Notes under the pieces: model-generated
Database searches by the model: none
Seen by the model: the letters and a program-made list of their open reading frames with translations, nothing else
What the model was told of the DNA's origin: nothing
Shown: positions 53,034-62,571 of the stretch, piece by piece
Position numbering within the stretch: position 1 is the first letter of the stretch
Layout: each line of letters begins with the position of its first letter
Translations under genes and position numbers: made by a program
DNA from: Halomonas alkalisoli
GTDB lineage: Bacteria > Pseudomonadota > Gammaproteobacteria > Pseudomonadales > Halomonadaceae
DNA: 64,000 nucleotides
Assembly: GCF_021412585.1 (NCBI RefSeq)
Contig: NZ_JAKCMI010000040.1
Span: forward strand, 41,175 to 105,174
Direction: 5' to 3'

Positions 53034-54524
53034 TCAGCGGGTCGTGGGCACCCGATCCCACACGCGGCGGGCGTTGAATTCACCCTGCACACGGAATTCG
53101 CGGGTGTCGCTCAAATTGTTCAGCGGGGTGACGTGGCCTTCCACATCGAGCTCGCCATACATGATTTCCTCCCCGATGCTTTTCAGGCGGACTTCGCCGC
53201 TTACTCCACGGCCGACGGCCACGTGCATGATCTCGCCCGGTTCGCTGACATCCCCGACCAGGTAATAGGCTATGAGGCTGCCTTCGACGGCTGCGTTTCC
53301 AGCGCCCACCTGCAGGGTCCCGGGCTCAGGTATGCCTGCGCCGACTCGCAGCAGGATCAGACAAGCGGCGCGGTCCAGCGAGGGCAGATAGGTTTCTGCT
53401 GTCAGGGCGAAACCATGGCCGAAAAAGTCATCCTCCTGACTACCGAACGAGGCTTCGCCCAGCACGCTCCCTTGCGGAAAGCCCTCCACACGGCCGCGAA
53501 ACGAGGCGTGTTCTTGCATGGTTTCCGACAGGGCCTCTCGCGCGATTCCCTCAGGCAGCGGTGGGCAGGCGCCAAGCATTCTGGCCATCATCGGTGGGCT
53601 TTCGAGATATTCCAGAGTGGCGGCATCCACTCGATGTGGATTCCCCAGCACCGCGTAGTCCAGCGGCTCTGCACCATCAGTGAACTCGGTCATTGTCAGG
53701 CGGAAGCTGGAGCCCTGGGCTTGACCGACGGGCTCACCCTCCTCCAGCTCCCAGCCCTGAGCTTCGAGCGACGCCAGTTGCTCCGGGTCGATGCTGAAGG
53801 ACTGGAACTGAAGCTCGGCGATCATGCCCTTGGGTTCGAGGGCGTCGACCAGGCGATCCAGGTAATAGCCTTCCAGGCCGTCCGGAGCCGCCGGGGCGAT
53901 AGCCATCCGGAACAGGCCCGGACTCGGCTGAAGGGCGGCAGGGGAGAAGGGGAGGTCCTCGAAGAACCAGGCCATGCCATAATTCATCATGGCATAGGGC
54001 TCGTTGGCATCGTCCTCCAAGTACGTGTGTTCAGTGACCGTGGCGACGCGGTAGCCATGTGCCTCGCGTCCGGCGATCTCCCGCGTATCGCCGGTTTCTG
54101 CTACATGCACATGCACTTCATCCACCCGGCGCTGTTTGCCAAGGACGTCCTTGTACGTCAGCGGCGGTTCGGTTTGCTCGGCGTCGAAAACCGGCACCAG
54201 CAGATCGTTCTGCGGGTCAATACGGTAGCTGCGATTATCCAGGGATGAACCGACGTAGAGGTCTTCCGAGCCACCTAACCCCGTTTCTTCTTCGGGATGG
54301 ATACGGGTGAGTTCCGGTCCTTGGGTCAACGTCCAGTACAATTCCTCGCCCTGGATCTCCATGAAAAAGCGATAGCGATAGTGTTCGCCTTCCGCCTCGA
54401 TGCTCACCGGCAGGGTGTGTACCGGAAGCTCGCCGGCATGGAGTGCTGCCACGGGTGTCAGCAGTAGAGGAATTCCAAACGCCAGCGGCTGCAGGCCGTT
54501 TCTTAGTGGTGTGCCAGAGCGCAT
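53034..54524 (-). CDS. Secreted protein of unknown function
   Basis: A 496-residue protein I do not recognise. Start at 54524 has AAGGAGGTG upstream, giving a signal peptide (PLAFGIPLLLTPVAALHA, cleavage near 30). The mature protein is acidic, beta-rich, and probably periplasmic. It has few cysteines and no membrane anchor. The frame extends upstream to 54863 but that part is non-coding. The gene ends 20 bp from a REP-like repeat. Confidence 0.75.
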   Translation of the reverse strand: MRSGTPLRNGLQPLAFGIPLLLTPVAALHAGELPVHTLPVSIEAEGEHYRYRFFMEIQGEELYWTLTQGPELTRIHPEEETGLGGSEDLYVGSSLDNRSYRIDPQNDLLVPVFDAEQTEPPLTYKDVLGKQRRVDEVHVHVAETGDTREIAGREAHGYRVATVTEHTYLEDDANEPYAMMNYGMAWFFEDLPFSPAALQPSPGLFRMAIAPAAPDGLEGYYLDRLVDALEPKGMIAELQFQSFSIDPEQLASLEAQGWELEEGEPVGQAQGSSFRLTMTEFTDGAEPLDYAVLGNPHRVDAATLEYLESPPMMARMLGACPPLPEGIAREALSETMQEHASFRGRVEGFPQGSVLGEASFGSQEDDFFGHGFALTAETYLPSLDRAACLILLRVGAGIPEPGTLQVGAGNAAVEGSLIAYYLVGDVSEPGEIMHVAVGRGVSGEVRLKSIGEEIMYGELDVEGHVTPLNNLSDTREFRVQGEFNARRVWDRVPTTR

Positions 54525-55074
54525 CTTGCACCTCCTTCTCGAAGCAGAATCCTTTTGCACGGTGTAGTTACAAGATGACGCAATTCGTGACAGTCCGCCT
54601 CCTTTAAAATAAGGGGTGTCTTGCTGTGCTGCACGCAGCCCTGACACTGCCGTTTGACGCCCCGAACGAGCCTGTCGATGACAGTTGCAGGAACGAGGTG
54701 GAGCTGGAGCCCTGGGTGATCGAGCCGCCGCAATAGCGGGGCCGACTGCTTTGCGGACAGCGACTGCCGGTCTGGAGCCAATGCCAGGCCGGCGGGCGCT
54801 ATCTGGCGGCCGTGTTTGATAGAAGAAGCCAGCAACACTCAAGGGTAGCGGGTAAGTAAGCACTCGCGGGGGGCGTCGGGAAGGGTATCGAAGACCGCGT
54901 CGAAATCCCCGAGGATGGCGCTACGATCAGCTTCTAACTAGCTTGAAGGCTGCCTGTCGCCACAGGCAGCTATTAATTCAGGTCCTCTGAATAGACGGTT
55001 ACTCCGAAACGATTTTACGAGTAACTTAGAAACCCAATACCCTCAATACCGGTTGATTGATTGGGATAGCCATC
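54525..55074. other. Intergenic region with hairpin and possible gene fragment
   Basis: About 550 bp. A plus-strand frame around 54626-54730 ends DDSCRNEVELEPWVIEPPQ and could be the tail of a lost gene. A hairpin GCTGCCTGT-CGCC-ACAGGCAGC lies at 54949-54970, followed by TATTAATT. No complete gene is seen. Confidence 0.4.
54949..54970. terminator. Hairpin upstream of LysE-family gene
   Basis: GCTGCCTGT-CGCC-ACAGGCAGC, a perfect 9-bp stem with 4-nt loop followed by an AT-rich stretch. It may end transcripts entering from the left. Confidence 0.5.
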
Positions 55075-55692
55075 ATGGACCTGACGACGCTATTGCTGTT
55101 CATACCGGCCTGCTTCGCGCTCAACCTGGCGCCGGGCCCCAACAACCTGCTCTCCATGAGCAACGCCAAGCGCTACGGCGTCAACGTTGCCTGCCTGGCG
55201 GGGATCGGCCGCCTGGTCGCGTTCGTGGCGATGATTGCACTGGCGGCCTCCGGGCTTGCCACGCTGCTGTATGCCTCGGAAAAGCTGTTCCTTGCCATCA
55301 AGCTGCTGGGGGCGGCCTACCTGTTCTGGCTGGCCTACCAGCTGTGGTTCGCCGAACCTGGTGAGGAGCGGGAGTTGGAAGGGCGGCAGCGCAGCCTGTT
55401 GGGGTTGGCTCGCCAGGAGTTCCTGCTGGCGGCGGGCAACCCCAAGGCGATCCTGATCTTCACCGCCTTCCTACCGCAGTTCGTCGACCCTGCCGGCCCC
55501 GTTGCGCTGCAGTTCACGGTCCTCGGTGCGCTCTTCCTGCTGCTCGAGTGGGTGGCCATCGCCGGCTATGCCTATGTCGGGGCTTTCCTGCGCCAGTGGT
55601 TCTCCCGCCCCGCCATGCGGCGGCTGTTCAATCGTGGCTGTGCGGCGCTGCTTGGCAGTGCCGGGGTAGGTTTGCTGGTGGCTCGTCGGTAA
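55075..55692 (+). CDS. LysE/RhtB-family amino acid exporter
   Basis: A 205-residue membrane protein with six segments and the family signature LAPGPNNLLSMSNAKRYG, plus AGNPKAILIFTAFLPQF. It exports amino acids or related metabolites. ATG at 55075 gives the usual N-terminus. Confidence 0.9.
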   Translation: MDLTTLLLFIPACFALNLAPGPNNLLSMSNAKRYGVNVACLAGIGRLVAFVAMIALAASGLATLLYASEKLFLAIKLLGAAYLFWLAYQLWFAEPGEERELEGRQRSLLGLARQEFLLAAGNPKAILIFTAFLPQFVDPAGPVALQFTVLGALFLLLEWVAIAGYAYVGAFLRQWFSRPAMRRLFNRGCAALLGSAGVGLLVARR

Positions 55693-55707
55693 TGCCTGCG
55701 ATGGCAG

Positions 55708-56029
55708 GAAAAATCAGCTGTTGGAGCGCCCGGTTCGGCGTTCCGACTCCGCGTCGCGACTGGCGCCGTCAGGCGTCTTGGCGGAGGCTGAAAGGTTGCT
55801 TGTCGTCGCGAATGCCGGCAACACCGCCGGGAGGCCTGCGGCCTCCAGTCGTGATCTGAAGATACTCCAACAACGACGTGGCACCGTCGGTGGAGAAGGC
55901 AGCTGTTGGAGCGCTGGTTCCCATCGCGACTGGCGCCGTCAGGCGCCTCGGCAGCAGCATCCCATCTCCTTGATAGAAAATACCGCTGTTGGAGCGCCGC
56001 TCCGCGTCGCGACTGGTGCCGATAGGCGC
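55708..56029. repeat. REP-like repeats, copies B, C and D
   Basis: Three copies of the element also found at 52945-53013: B 55708-55776 (nearly identical to A, sharing the CGGTTCGGCGTTCCGA insert), C 55898-55947 (short form), D 55976-56029. They share GCTGTTGGAGCGC, TCGCGACTGG and AGGCG. They fill the gap between the LysE and acetyltransferase genes. Confidence 0.8.
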
Positions 56030-56080
56030 GAATGGAATGTGCTGCTGAGTATCTGGAGGCGGAAGAGCCGAGGAGTGAGC

Positions 56081-56650
56081 ATGACGGAAAAGGAAAAAAT
56101 GCTGGCCGGCGAGCTCTACGATCCTCGCGATGCCCAACTTCAACGCGAGCGCCGCCGTGCCCGCCTGTTGATAAAGGCCTTCAACGACTCGAGCGACGAT
56201 CAGGGCCAGGAGCGCAAGCGGCTGCTGCTCGAACTGTTCGGCGCCATGGGCAAGGGTACTTTTATCGAGCCGCCGTTCTACTGCGACTACGGCGGCAATA
56301 TCAGCCTGGGCGAGCGGGTCTTCTTCAACTTCAACTGCGTGATCCTCGATGTGGCGGTCGTTACCATCGGCAATCACGTGATGTTCGGCCCCAACGTGCA
56401 GGTCTACACAGCCACCCATCCGCTCGATGCCGAGCAGCGCCGCAGCGGACTGGAAGCCGCCAAGCCCATCACCATCGGCGACGACGTCTGGATCGGCGGC
56501 GGGGCGATACTCTGCCCCGGCGTCACCATCGGTGCCCGCTCGGTCATCGGAGCCGGCAGCGTGGTGACGAAGGATATCCCAGAGGATGTGTTTGCCGGGG
56601 GCAATCCCTGCCGGATGATACGTTCTCTCGTGAATGAAACATCCCGCTGA
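56081..56650 (+). CDS. Maltose/galactoside O-acetyltransferase family protein
   Basis: A 189-residue left-handed beta-helix enzyme. TEKEKMLAGELYDPRDAQL starts the Maa domain; the hexapeptide core is YGGNISLGERVFFNFNCVIL and the catalytic His is in VYTATHPLDAEQR. It transfers acetyl from acetyl-CoA to a sugar hydroxyl. ATG at 56081 has GAGGAGTGAGC upstream; earlier frames run through the repeats. Confidence 0.93.
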   Translation: MTEKEKMLAGELYDPRDAQLQRERRRARLLIKAFNDSSDDQGQERKRLLLELFGAMGKGTFIEPPFYCDYGGNISLGERVFFNFNCVILDVAVVTIGNHVMFGPNVQVYTATHPLDAEQRRSGLEAAKPITIGDDVWIGGGAILCPGVTIGARSVIGAGSVVTKDIPEDVFAGGNPCRMIRSLVNETSR

Positions 56651-56662
56651 AAGGAGCGAGGC

Positions 56663-56871
56663 ATGGTCACCGGCATCAACCATCTGACGCTTGCGGTGCG
56701 TGATCTCGAACGCTCATTCGACTTCTACACTCGCGTAGTGGGCTTTGAGCCGATCGCCTCTACTTCCTCGATCCGGATGGCCACAAGCTCGAAATCCACT
56801 CGGGCAATCTCGAAAGCCGGCTGGCGGAACTGCGCAAAAGCCCCTATGAAGGATTGGAGTGGTACGTTTGA
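56663..56871 (+). pseudogene. FosA-like glyoxalase-fold gene with internal deletion
   Basis: The frame starts MVTGINHLTLAVRDLERSFDF and YTRVVGFEPIA, as in FosA/VOC thiol transferases. After about 33 residues it jumps, in another frame, to LYFLDPDGHKLEIHSGNLES and RLAELRKSPYEGLEWYV, the normal C-terminus. The central 60 or so residues, with metal ligands, are gone and the join shifts the frame, so it is inactive. Confidence 0.75.
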
Positions 56872-56989
56872 GAGGGTTAGAGGGTAAGTAAGCGCTGACT
56901 GGTGGGCTATCATTCCTTTTTCGCGGGCAAGGGACTGAACGACCGCTGAGGTAGCCGGAAGAGCGCCTGATCAATCGGAGCCGAATACC

Positions 56990-57538
56990 ATGAAGACGCA
57001 GTACTACACGGCCACGAGCCTCGACGGCTTCATCGCCACCGAAGACGATTCCCTGGACTGGCTCTTTCCGCTGGCAGACATCAACGATACGAGCTACTCC
57101 GCCTTCTTCGCGGAGGTCGGGGCGCTGGCCATGGGCTCTACGACCTATGAGTGGATACTGCGTCATTCGGAAAAAGTCGCCGAGGAAACCGGCTCGTCAT
57201 GGCCCTATGCGCAGCCAACCTGGGTCTTCTCGAGCCGCAAGCTACCGAGCATCGAAGGTGCGGATATTCGCTTCGTGCAGGGTAGCGTCTCGCCCATTCA
57301 TGCCGAGATGGTACAAGCGGCAGGCGGAAAGAACCTCTGGATCGTGGGCGGTGGCGATCTGGCCGGCCAATTCCATGATGCCGGCTTGCTGGACGAAATC
57401 CTCGTGCAGGTGGGCTCGGTCACCCTGGGCAACGGCAAGCCGCTGTTTCCACGCCGCATCACGAACCCGCCGCTGGAACTGGTCTCCGTCCGTCAGGTGG
57501 GCACGGGTTTCGCGGAGCTGTGCTATAGGGTGCCGTGA
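56990..57538 (+). CDS. Dihydrofolate reductase-like (RibD C-terminal fold) protein
   Basis: A 182-residue reductase: YTATSLDGFIATEDDSLDWL, AMGSTTYEWIL, LWIVGGGDLAGQF and TLGNGKPLFP are the conserved blocks of the DHFR/RibD-C family. It binds NADPH; the substrate is unknown. A single gene in a region rich in gene remnants. Confidence 0.9.
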   Translation: MKTQYYTATSLDGFIATEDDSLDWLFPLADINDTSYSAFFAEVGALAMGSTTYEWILRHSEKVAEETGSSWPYAQPTWVFSSRKLPSIEGADIRFVQGSVSPIHAEMVQAAGGKNLWIVGGGDLAGQFHDAGLLDEILVQVGSVTLGNGKPLFPRRITNPPLELVSVRQVGTGFAELCYRVP

Positions 57539-57563
57539 GCCAGAGGAAACGCTGATTCTCAGG

Positions 57564-57764
57564 TCATCGAATCCGGCTGTGCTCCAACTGTCGCTGGGCT
57601 TCGGCCAGCGTGTGGGTTTTGCCACTCCAGGGCAGACGCTCGCCTGCGTAGTGGAGGTGGTACTCGATCTGGCATCGGCCCTCGTCGTCCAGAATCTCGT
57701 AGCGGTGGATCTGGTCGCCGAACTCGTTGCACCACCAGTTGTCAGGGAGTTTGGTCCAGTTCAT
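57564..57764 (-). CDS. Small hypothetical protein
   Basis: A 66-residue protein, MNWTKLPDNWWCNEFGDQIH and a Trp/Tyr-rich beta region YRYEILDDEGRC-like, ending QRQLEHSRIR. A strong GGAGGTGACGCC ribosome site supports it. No family is recognised. Confidence 0.65.
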   Translation of the reverse strand: MNWTKLPDNWWCNEFGDQIHRYEILDDEGRCQIEYHLHYAGERLPWSGKTHTLAEAQRQLEHSRIR

Positions 57765-58363
57765 GGCGTCACCTCCACTGGCGCATCAGCGCCAGGATTC
57801 ACCAGTTCACCACAGAGCGCTTGCGCTCGGCTTCGATCTCGTCGGCTCGGCGGGCCTCTTGCGATGCCACAGCGCCTTGCTGACGAGGGGCGGCGCCGCC
57901 TTGAGCCTGTCGATCATGCTGATACCCCTGTTGGCAACCGCCCGACAGTACCGGCTGGCTCTGCTTCTGCCTCTTTAGCTATGAGACACTGTCGATGTCG
58001 CCATTCGGATACATAGAGATTCTGTTTAGTGACATTAGATTACATTTAGTCTAGTAAAAGCCTATTGGCTTGCCCACACCAATCTTGAGCTTTTTTTACG
58101 AGGCCTTGGAAGCGCGCAGCGGCGCTGGTGTGGGGCCACGACCGTAGCCTTTGCCTGTTATGTGGTCGGCATCCTGCCGGTGTTGTTGGGGCACAATGGG
58201 CTAGCCGAGCGGGTGGAGTGCAAGTCCTTGATAAATATTGGCACTCGGCTTTCTTCAGCGCAGCTATATCTTTCGCTACAGAACACTCACGCAGCGTATG
58301 CTGACTGGAGGGGGTGGTCTCGCTTCGCTATGCTGAGGCGAAATCGGCGCCAGGGAATCGGCC
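57765..58363. other. Intergenic region, no clear gene
   Basis: About 600 bp. A minus-strand frame ending at 57799 reads LSGGCQQGYQ and later QEARRADEIEAERKRSVVNW, suggesting a lipoprotein tail, but it lacks a start codon. The remainder is AT-rich with no recognised RNA. Confidence 0.35.
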
Positions 58364-58867
58364 ATGCTCTTCGAGATAATAAGAAACACACCGCGCTGGG
58401 TATTCCTGCTCTTCATCGTGCTGCTCGTCACCGGCTATCGGCAAAGCCGAGAACGCACCGCCAGCCGACGCAGTACCACCATCCTGCCGGCGGTCTTCCT
58501 CGTCCTGGCGTTATACGGCGTCGTTTCCGCATTCGGCACCGACCCCGTCGGTCTTGCCCTATGGGCGCTTGGCGTCACGCTCTCCGTGGCGCTTCACCTC
58601 AAGCTCGCCATCCCCAGGGCAGTACGCTTCTCTCCCGAACGCCAAGCCTTCCACCTGCCGGGTAGCTGGCAACCGCTGATCATCATGCTGGCGATCTTCT
58701 TCGCCAAGTACACGGTGGAAGTGATACGCGCACGACAGCTCCCCATCGCCGACACGGCGGTGTTCACAGCCACCGTCAGCCTGCTCTATGGCCTGTTCAG
58801 CGGCGTGTTCCTGGGGCGGGCGATGGTAATGTGGCGGGCTGCGCAGGTTAGTCAGGTTCGGACCTGA
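58364..58867 (+). CDS. DUF6622-like membrane protein
   Basis: A 167-residue inner-membrane protein with about five segments (VFLLFIVLLVTGYRQSR, AVFLVLALYGVVSAF, LGVTLSVALHL, LIIMLAIFFAKYTVEVI, LLYGLFSGVFLGRAMVMW). The pattern fits the small DUF6622 family of unknown function. No coupled neighbour. Confidence 0.7.
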   Translation: MLFEIIRNTPRWVFLLFIVLLVTGYRQSRERTASRRSTTILPAVFLVLALYGVVSAFGTDPVGLALWALGVTLSVALHLKLAIPRAVRFSPERQAFHLPGSWQPLIIMLAIFFAKYTVEVIRARQLPIADTAVFTATVSLLYGLFSGVFLGRAMVMWRAAQVSQVRT

Positions 58868-58933
58868 AGTGAGTGATACTGACATTGGGGATGCATTGGC
58901 CCGCGGGTTAACTTCAGCGTTAAAGGGTAAAGT

Positions 58934-59422
58934 ATGACCACGAAAGAAATCACGGCAATAGCACTACGGTTATTCTCACTATGGCTTTTGGTCCAAGTGA
59001 TCCTCAATGTACCCAGCTTGGTCATGTATCTCACAAGCATGGAACAGTACCAAGAGCAGATCATTCCAGGGTACGTCTACATTGTAATGATAGGCAGTTT
59101 TATCGTTGTTGGGCTGATGGCTGTATATTTGATATGGCTCGCGGCAAAATCCGTTTTGGCTTACGAAGCTGGCGGAAGCGGTTCTGCTACGGATGACCAA
59201 AGCCAGAAGTTCCTGCTGCAGCTAGGAGGAGTGTATTTCATTGTGACTTCGTTGGCCTATTTGCCTCGATCACTTGGCTTCTTTCTGTCCTCGATGGAAG
59301 TGTCGTATGTGCATGTCTTGTCGCCGCTGGGTCTTCTGTTTCAGCTTTTTATTGGGTTGGCGCTGGTATTTAACGCCTCGTGGTGGGTGCATTTTCTTGC
59401 AAGGCTGAGGGGCCGCCCGTAA
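58934..59422 (+). CDS. Four-segment membrane protein, unknown
   Basis: A 162-residue protein with segments at about 10-32, 48-72, 95-112 and 128-150. It is more AT-rich than its neighbours. AAAGGGTAAAGT precedes the ATG. I do not recognise the family. Confidence 0.65.
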   Translation: MTTKEITAIALRLFSLWLLVQVILNVPSLVMYLTSMEQYQEQIIPGYVYIVMIGSFIVVGLMAVYLIWLAAKSVLAYEAGGSGSATDDQSQKFLLQLGGVYFIVTSLAYLPRSLGFFLSSMEVSYVHVLSPLGLLFQLFIGLALVFNASWWVHFLARLRGRP

Positions 59423-59529
59423 TGGCTTTAACAAAGCCATTAAATCGCAGCCCTGCGGTCGCTGAAAGCGACGGCCGAGTTTCGTCGTCAGCAGGCGTGT
59501 GATTCGCAGATCTGGAGGTTGTGAGGGCT

Positions 59530-60036
59530 ATGGCGTACGAGCGAGCGATGGCAGCCATGTTCTGGATGAACGAGCAGACGTGGGCACGACACGCCAACCC
59601 CTGGAGCGTCTGGACGCGTAACACAGCCCTCCCTCTTCTCGTGGTCGCGATCTGGAGTCGCGTGTGGCTGGGCTGGTGGGCACTGGTACCGCTCCTTCTT
59701 GCGCTGCTCTGGACGTGGCTCAACCCGCGTCTCTTTCCCGTTCCCGCATCTACGAAGAACTGGGCTTCGAAAGCCGTTCTCGGCGAGCGTGTATGGCTGA
59801 ACCGCGGGCAGGTTCCCATACCGGCGCATCACAGCCGTGCTTTACACTTGTTGAGCGCCATCGCAGTCGTTGGCCTGCCCTTCCTCGTGTGGGGGCTGTA
59901 CAACCTCCAGCTTTGGCCTACGCTGGTGGGCTCGGTACTGATTTATGCGGGCAAGCTCTGGTTCCTGGATCGGATGGTCTGGCTCTATCAGGATATGCGT
60001 GAACTCCACCCCGAGTACCGACGTTGGCTCTACTGA
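59530..60036 (+). CDS. DUF6653-like membrane protein
   Basis: A 168-residue protein from ATG at 59530, with GGAGG 11 bp upstream. MFWMNEQTWARHANPWSVWT and ALLWTWLNPRLFP resemble DUF6653 proteins, and about four hydrophobic segments are present. Function unknown. Confidence 0.7.
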   Translation: MAYERAMAAMFWMNEQTWARHANPWSVWTRNTALPLLVVAIWSRVWLGWWALVPLLLALLWTWLNPRLFPVPASTKNWASKAVLGERVWLNRGQVPIPAHHSRALHLLSAIAVVGLPFLVWGLYNLQLWPTLVGSVLIYAGKLWFLDRMVWLYQDMRELHPEYRRWLY

Positions 60037-60278
60037 GTCGCTTATCAACCGTCAAACAACAACCAAGGCGCCTGGCGGCAACGCAGCCGGGGTTTCTGGG
60101 TATAGAGTCCGCCAGGGAGAACCTGGGCATTACCGTGTCCTACTGGGAAAGCCTGGAAGCCATACGGCAGTGGAAGAGCAATGCTGAGCACCAGGAGGCG
60201 CAACGGCTGGGGCGCGAGCAATGGTACTCCAGCTTTCGGGTGCGAGTCGCCAGGGTGGAGCGCGAGTACGGCGTTTGA
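60030..60278 (+). pseudogene. Antibiotic-biosynthesis-monooxygenase domain remnant
   Basis: The frame carries RRLAATQPGFLGIESARENLGIT, VSYWESLEAIRQWKSNAEHQ and WYSSFRVRVARVEREYG, the C-terminal two thirds of ABM-domain heme-degrading-type monooxygenases. The N-terminal beta strand is missing and the frame merges with the end of the previous gene. Confidence 0.6.
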
Positions 60279-60439
60279 TCGGTACCGGCGGCTGTTCAAC
60301 CGAAACTCACGCCTCGATTCATATCCCATCGCCCTTGAAGCCCACCTTCCAGGTACGCCGGGGATGCAGTGGGTGATGACCTGAAGGCGCTGACCTAGAG
60401 CGAAATCGATGAAAAACGCCAGAGCGTTCCGGAACAGAA

Positions 60440-60618
60440 GTGCTGCCCGCTGCGCCTGGTGATTCCACCCATGCAGATACTGGGGGTTCGCTCCCTATGT
60501 GAATCGCTTCGGCAAGCAGACGCTGGCTAACAAGCTGATCGATGCCGAGCTCTCCATCGAGCGGGAGTGGCAGCCCGGAAAAGGGACGGTTTTCATCGTT
60601 GCCAGGAAGGGTGAGTAG
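60440..60618 (+). pseudogene. SAM-dependent methyltransferase C-terminal remnant
   Basis: One frame reads PLRLVIPPMQILG and, after a one-base shift near 60488, another reads APYVNRFGKQTLANKLIDAE and then LSIEREWQPGKGTVFIVARKG before the stop. This is the tail of a class I methyltransferase of the small UbiE-like type. Everything upstream is missing. Confidence 0.55.
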
Positions 60619-60796
60619 ACGAGTCAGCCGGCTTAGCGATCTGAAGGGCCCCGCCGCGGGCAGCGGCTGTTGAACGCTTATCCTGCTAATCCGGCCTTGT
60701 ATAGCCCATGGCGGCTTCTTTCCGGCTGGCCTATCTTTTCCTGACCGAGGAAAGCATCAACCAGGCAGCGATGAGCCATGCCGCTAGGGGACCATC

Positions 60797-61282
60797 ATGA
60801 CGAAGATCTCAAAGAACACAGTTTGCCTTTGGTACGAACACGATGCTGAGGAAGCGGCATTGTTCTACGCCAAGACCTTTCCCGATTCGTCCGTCGGCGC
60901 GGTGCATCGCGCACCGGGCGACTCTCCTTCGGGCAAGCAAGGGGACGTATTGACCGTCGAGTTCACCGTGATGGGTATTCCCTGCTTGGGGCTGAACGGT
61001 GGGCCGGCGTTTAAGCACAATGAAGCGTTCTCTTTCCAGGTTGCCACGGAAGACCAGGCCGAGACTGATCGGTATTGGAATGCAATCGTCGGCAACGGTG
61101 GCCAGGAGAGCGAGTGCGGTTGGTGCAAAGACAAGTGGGGCATCTCTTGGCAAATCATTCCAATCGCGCTCACCAAGGCGTATACCGGCTCCGACCGCTC
61201 CGCCGCCAAGCGGGCGTTTGATGCAATGATGACGATGAAAAAAATAGACGTCGCCGCGATCGAAGCGGCAGTTCGTGGTTAG
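60797..61282 (+). CDS. PhnB-like VOC-family protein
   Basis: A 161-residue VOC-fold protein: CLWYEHDAEEAALFYAKTFP, FTVMGIPCLGLNGGPAFKHN, CGWCKDKWGISWQIIP. These are the marks of the PhnB/3-demethylubiquinone-9 methyltransferase-like group. The group has no firm biochemical function. Confidence 0.9.
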   Translation: MTKISKNTVCLWYEHDAEEAALFYAKTFPDSSVGAVHRAPGDSPSGKQGDVLTVEFTVMGIPCLGLNGGPAFKHNEAFSFQVATEDQAETDRYWNAIVGNGGQESECGWCKDKWGISWQIIPIALTKAYTGSDRSAAKRAFDAMMTMKKIDVAAIEAAVRG

Positions 61283-61578
61283 AAGCCGGGGGCTAGCAAC
61301 AGCATGCAGCGACGGCGCTGCGTCTGCCTTCATTCCGCCTCTGGCCTGGCATAAGACGGTCAATCCCGGGCCCACGGCGCTGCGCTTTCTGTTTACCCTT
61401 GCTGAAAACCGGCCCATGTAAGAGATGGCTTACATGGCGTAAGCATTTACCCTCATCGTCACGACCAAGGTCAAAAATCAGGCGCGTTACGTAGATTTAC
61501 ATGTATGAAAACGTTAGCTTGGGGCTAAGCGGGCTGAAGCAAAGGCCTGATGCCGTTCCCCACAGCTGAGATGACATC

Positions 61579-62349
61579 TTGGATTACGCGATCATATTTG
61601 AAGCCGCAAGGCCGCTGTGGTGGGTGCTTCCCATCGTGGTGCTTCTCGGCATCATCAAGTCTCGCTGGTTCAAGGGCATCTTCGGCGAAGCCTTCGTCAA
61701 GCTGATCGCCAGGCTACGGCTGCCGGCGGAGGAGTACCGGGGAGTTCACAACGTCACGCTTCCCACGCCCGATGGCACCACCCAGATCGACCACGCACTC
61801 GTCTCCCGCTACGGCATTTTCGTCATCGAAACCAAGCACATGACGGGCTGGATATTCGGCAGCGAAAGACAGGCCCAATGGACCCAGAAGATCTACCGCA
61901 AGACCTTCAAGTTCCAGAACCCGCTGCGTCAGAACTACAAGCATGTGAAGGCGCTGGAAGCCCTGCTCGACGTGCCGGCGGACACCATTTACTCGTTGGT
62001 GGTTTTCTCCGGTAGCGCCGTCTTCAAGACCAGGATGCCGGACAACGTCACTATCGGCGGCGGCTATGTGCGCTACATCAAGTCGTTCCAGGAGCCTGTG
62101 CTGTCGGACGCTCAGGTTCAGGAAGTATTGGAAAGCATCACAACCGGCCGGTTGGCGCCTAATCGCGAAACGCACCGTCAGCACGTGAAACACCTCAAGG
62201 CACGTTTCGAATCCATCGCTGAACGGACATGCCCGAAGTGTGGCAGCGGCATGGTGCTGCGCACATCCAAGCGAGGCGCAAACGCCGGCAACCGGTTCTG
62301 GGGCTGCTCGGCCTATCCCAAGTGCCGGGAGATGCAGGATGTGGCGTAG
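61579..62349 (+). CDS. NERD-domain protein with C-terminal topoisomerase-type zinc finger
   Basis: A 256-residue protein starting with TTG. One N-terminal membrane helix (11-27), a NERD nuclease-like domain with Asp71 (TTQIDHALV) and Glu84-x-Lys86 (VIETKHMTGW), and a C-terminal zinc finger CPKCGSGMVLR...GCSAYPKC as in topoisomerase I tails. Membrane-anchored NERD proteins probably cut or bind DNA; the role is unknown. Confidence 0.88.
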   Translation: MDYAIIFEAARPLWWVLPIVVLLGIIKSRWFKGIFGEAFVKLIARLRLPAEEYRGVHNVTLPTPDGTTQIDHALVSRYGIFVIETKHMTGWIFGSERQAQWTQKIYRKTFKFQNPLRQNYKHVKALEALLDVPADTIYSLVVFSGSAVFKTRMPDNVTIGGGYVRYIKSFQEPVLSDAQVQEVLESITTGRLAPNRETHRQHVKHLKARFESIAERTCPKCGSGMVLRTSKRGANAGNRFWGCSAYPKCREMQDVA

Positions 62350-62512
62350 GGCTGGGTATCAGGCGAGGGAGAATCAATACGGGCCTGCATCGTAGGACTC
62401 TTTTCCTCAAGATGCGGCTACGCATGGCGATGCGTTCATTTAGTTAGCTGCATGTAATCACATGCTTCGAAGCGGGGTCTCATCCCGATGGAGGCATGCC
62501 GGCGGCCAATAA

Positions 62513-62550
62513 CCGCCAGGGAGGGGGCTGGTAGCAGCATCCCCTGGCGG
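62513..62550. repeat. Inverted repeat downstream of integron integrase
   Basis: CCGCCAGGG (62513-62521) and CCCTGGCGG (62542-62550), a perfect 9-bp stem with a 20-nt loop. It may end the integrase transcript or be the remains of a mobile-element end. Confidence 0.55.
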
Positions 62551-62571
62551 TAGCGTGCCTGAATGTTTCGA

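Noticed and set aside
57799..57960. Minus-strand lipoprotein-like frame (LSGGC)
   Set aside because: No start codon in frame upstream of the lipobox; could be a remnant only.
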